From assembly GCA_964449305.1 (NCBI GenBank), contig CAYUYM010000166.1, positions 1 through 7,504 of the forward strand: 7,504 nucleotides of DNA, given 5' to 3'. A program made the translations under genes and the position numbers. Positions 6,129 through 7,504 of this stretch are shown in pieces. A model generated the notes under the pieces. It was given only the letters and a program-made list of their open reading frames with translations. It was not told the DNA's origin and made no database searches. The DNA comes from CAYUYM01 sp964449305 (GTDB lineage Bacteria; Bacteroidota; Ignavibacteria; SZUA-365; CAYQST01). Position 1 is the stretch's first letter. Every line of letters begins with the position of its first letter.

Positions 6129-7421
6129 TCAGAACGACGCCAAATTAGCATTTTCCAGATAATATGCAACCCGCTCCACGAATTTCCCTCCCAACGCCCC
6201 GTCGATGAGGCGATGGTCGAAGGAGAGAGAGATCATCATCATGGGTCGGATGCCGATCACATCACCTGTTTCCTGCTCGATGACGACGGGGCGCTTCTTC
6301 ACCGCACCCACACCGAAAATGGCGATCTGCGGCTGGTTGATGATCGGTGTGCCGAAGAGGTTGCCGAAGACGCCGAAGTTCGTGATGGTGAAGGTGCCGT
6401 CCTGGATCTCCTCCGGCTGGAGCCGGCGCTTGCGTGCACGGGATGCGACGTCGGCGATGGAACGGGCGAGGCCGGCCACATTGAGCCCGTCGGCATTCTT
6501 CACCACGGGCACGATCAGCCCGCCGTCGTCCATGGCCACGGCAATGCCGAGGTTGATGGCGCGCTTCATGAGGATGCTCGTCCCGTCGATGCTGGCGTTG
6601 ATGAGGGGGAAATCCTTCAGCGCCCTGATGCAAGCCTCGGCGATGAAGGGCATGAAGGTGAGGCGCACACCCTCGCGGGCCTTGAAGGCTTCCTCGTTCT
6701 GTTCCTTGAAGCGAACGATGCGGCTCATGTCCACCTCGGAGACGAGCGTGACATGCGGGCTGGTGTGGACGGAATGGACCATGTGTTCGGCCATGAGGCG
6801 CTGCATGTTGTCCATCGGCACCACCTGCACGCCCGCGCCTGCGTCGGTGCGCGTCACCGGGCTGGCGGCTGGCTGCGGCGCGGCGGCCATGACCGGAGCT
6901 GCGGCAGGCATCGGCGCTGCCGTGGGGCGCTGCCCGAGCCAGGCGTGGAGATCGTTCTTCGTGACGCGCCCCCCCGTGCCGGTGCCGGGGATGGAGGCGA
7001 GCTCGGCCATCGGGATGTTCTTCTCCGCGGCGATGCGCATGACGACGGGCGAGTAGAAGCGTGCGCCGGTGTCGGCCGCGGGCGCCCCGGCTGCCACGGC
7101 CTGCGGCGCTGCCGGGGCGGCCGCCGGGGTGGGTGCTGCAGCCGGAGCTGTGGCGGCGTCGGCCACCACCTGCGCCTGCGAGGCGTCGGTCTCGAGGATG
7201 GCCACAGGACGGCCGACCTCCACGGTGTCCCCCTCCTGGGCGAGCTGCTGCACGAGCACACCGGTGGCCGGGGCTGGCACCTCGGTGTCCACCTTGTCTG
7301 TCGCGATCTCCAGAACCGTCTCGTCCTTGTCCACCTGATCACCAGGCTTCTTGGTCCATTTGAGGATGCGCCCCTCGGTGATGCTTTCACCCATCTTGGG
7401 CATGAGAATTTCGACTTTCAT
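6129..7421 (-). CDS. 2-oxo acid dehydrogenase complex E2 acyltransferase
   Basis: E2 forms the core of pyruvate, 2-oxoglutarate or branched-chain ketoacid dehydrogenase complexes, passing the acyl group from its lipoyl arm to coenzyme A. The 430-residue product has one N-terminal lipoyl domain (1-78) with the lipoylated Lys43 in ATDKVDTE. An Ala/Pro-rich linker (about 85-118) precedes a peripheral-subunit-binding domain (121-162, with GTGTGGRVTKNDL). A second Ala/Pro linker (about 163-190) leads to the catalytic domain (about 198-430). The active-site motif SFDHRLIDG holds His403 and Asp407. AGAGG lies 5 nt before the ATG. Several patterns, such as FGNLFGTPIINQPQ, recall branched-chain-type E2 of Bacteroidota, while HRLIDG also occurs in succinyltransferases, so substrate and symbol are left open. 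A preceding gene ends 38 nt upstream. Confidence 0.95.
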   Translation of the reverse strand: MKVEILMPKMGESITEGRILKWTKKPGDQVDKDETVLEIATDKVDTEVPAPATGVLVQQLAQEGDTVEVGRPVAILETDASQAQVVADAATAPAAAPTPAAAPAAPQAVAAGAPAADTGARFYSPVVMRIAAEKNIPMAELASIPGTGTGGRVTKNDLHAWLGQRPTAAPMPAAAPVMAAAPQPAASPVTRTDAGAGVQVVPMDNMQRLMAEHMVHSVHTSPHVTLVSEVDMSRIVRFKEQNEEAFKAREGVRLTFMPFIAEACIRALKDFPLINASIDGTSILMKRAINLGIAVAMDDGGLIVPVVKNADGLNVAGLARSIADVASRARKRRLQPEEIQDGTFTITNFGVFGNLFGTPIINQPQIAIFGVGAVKKRPVVIEQETGDVIGIRPMMMISLSFDHRLIDGALGGKFVERVAYYLENANLASF

Positions 7422-7459
7422 TCAAACCTCTGTGTTATGAAATGATCTGCATGTGCGTG

Positions 7460-7504
7460 TCAGTAGGCGAGCGTTTCGCGGATCGCGGCCAGCACATCCC
7501 TGTC
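7460..7504 (-). CDS. C-terminal end of an unidentified gene, cut by window edge
   Basis: On the minus strand the frame entering from the window edge reads DRDVLAAIRETLAY and then TGA (7460-7462). Third codon positions are nearly all G or C, as in the neighbouring genes, and the short amphipathic helix looks like a normal protein end. The stop lies 38 nt before the E2 start with no terminator between, so the genes probably share a transcript. An E1 subunit of the same complex would be a natural neighbour, but 14 residues are too few to identify it. Other frames are also open here, so even the coding call is moderate. Confidence 0.45.
   Translation of the reverse strand, partial: DRDVLAAIRETLAY

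Noticed and set aside
6213..7445. 410-codon plus-strand open frame opposite the E2 gene
   Set aside because: The opposite strand encodes a complete E2 with all domains and active-site residues. This frame is a shadow rich in Asp, Gly and His.

Overview
This is a GC-rich chromosomal window made almost entirely of housekeeping and cell-envelope genes. The gene content suggests a Gram-negative bacterium of the Bacteroidota/Chlorobiota (Ignavibacteria-Kapabacteria) kind. The clues are a large lipoprotein joining a PD40 beta-propeller to OmpA-like domains, a short motif matching the Bacteroidota-type -7 promoter element, and an E2 acyltransferase with the sequence style common in that group. The taxonomic placement is inference. 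No mobile element, CRISPR array, phage gene or defence system is visible.

Layout, plus strand. Bases 1-282 hold no convincing gene. They contain a tandem 8-bp repeat (135-179), a C-rich tract whose minus strand is a near-ideal G-quadruplex motif (183-200) and a weak promoter candidate (220-227). A tRNA-Leu with anticodon UAG (283-366) follows. Only 33 nt later comes tig (trigger factor, GTG start at 400), tightly followed by clpP (1802-2452), whose ribosome binding site overlaps the tig stop codon. After a 71-nt gap comes a 795-residue lipoprotein (2524-4911) with a PD40 propeller, a regulatory-like beta domain and two OmpA-like domains. Three nucleotides further is a 252-residue LppM-like envelope protein (4915-5673). 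A strong hairpin with a T-tract (5694-5724) ends this unit.

Layout, minus strand. Converging on the same hairpin is a second unit. Reading leftward it runs: the last 14 codons of an unidentified gene at the window edge (7460-7504), a 2-oxo acid dehydrogenase E2 acyltransferase (6129-7421), and a small three-helix membrane protein (5748-6089). Gaps of 38 and 39 nt suggest co-transcription.

How the genes work together: tig and clpP are a nascent-chain chaperone and the proteolytic core of Clp proteases, a classic pairing, but clpX does not follow here. The two envelope proteins form a translationally close pair, probably at the membrane-peptidoglycan interface. E2 is the core of a ketoacid dehydrogenase complex in central metabolism. 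The window is largely ordinary. The items most worth a second look are the repeat/G-quadruplex leader before the tRNA-tig-clpP unit, the histidine-rich insert in trigger factor, and the tandem OmpA lipoprotein with its dual-anchored partner.
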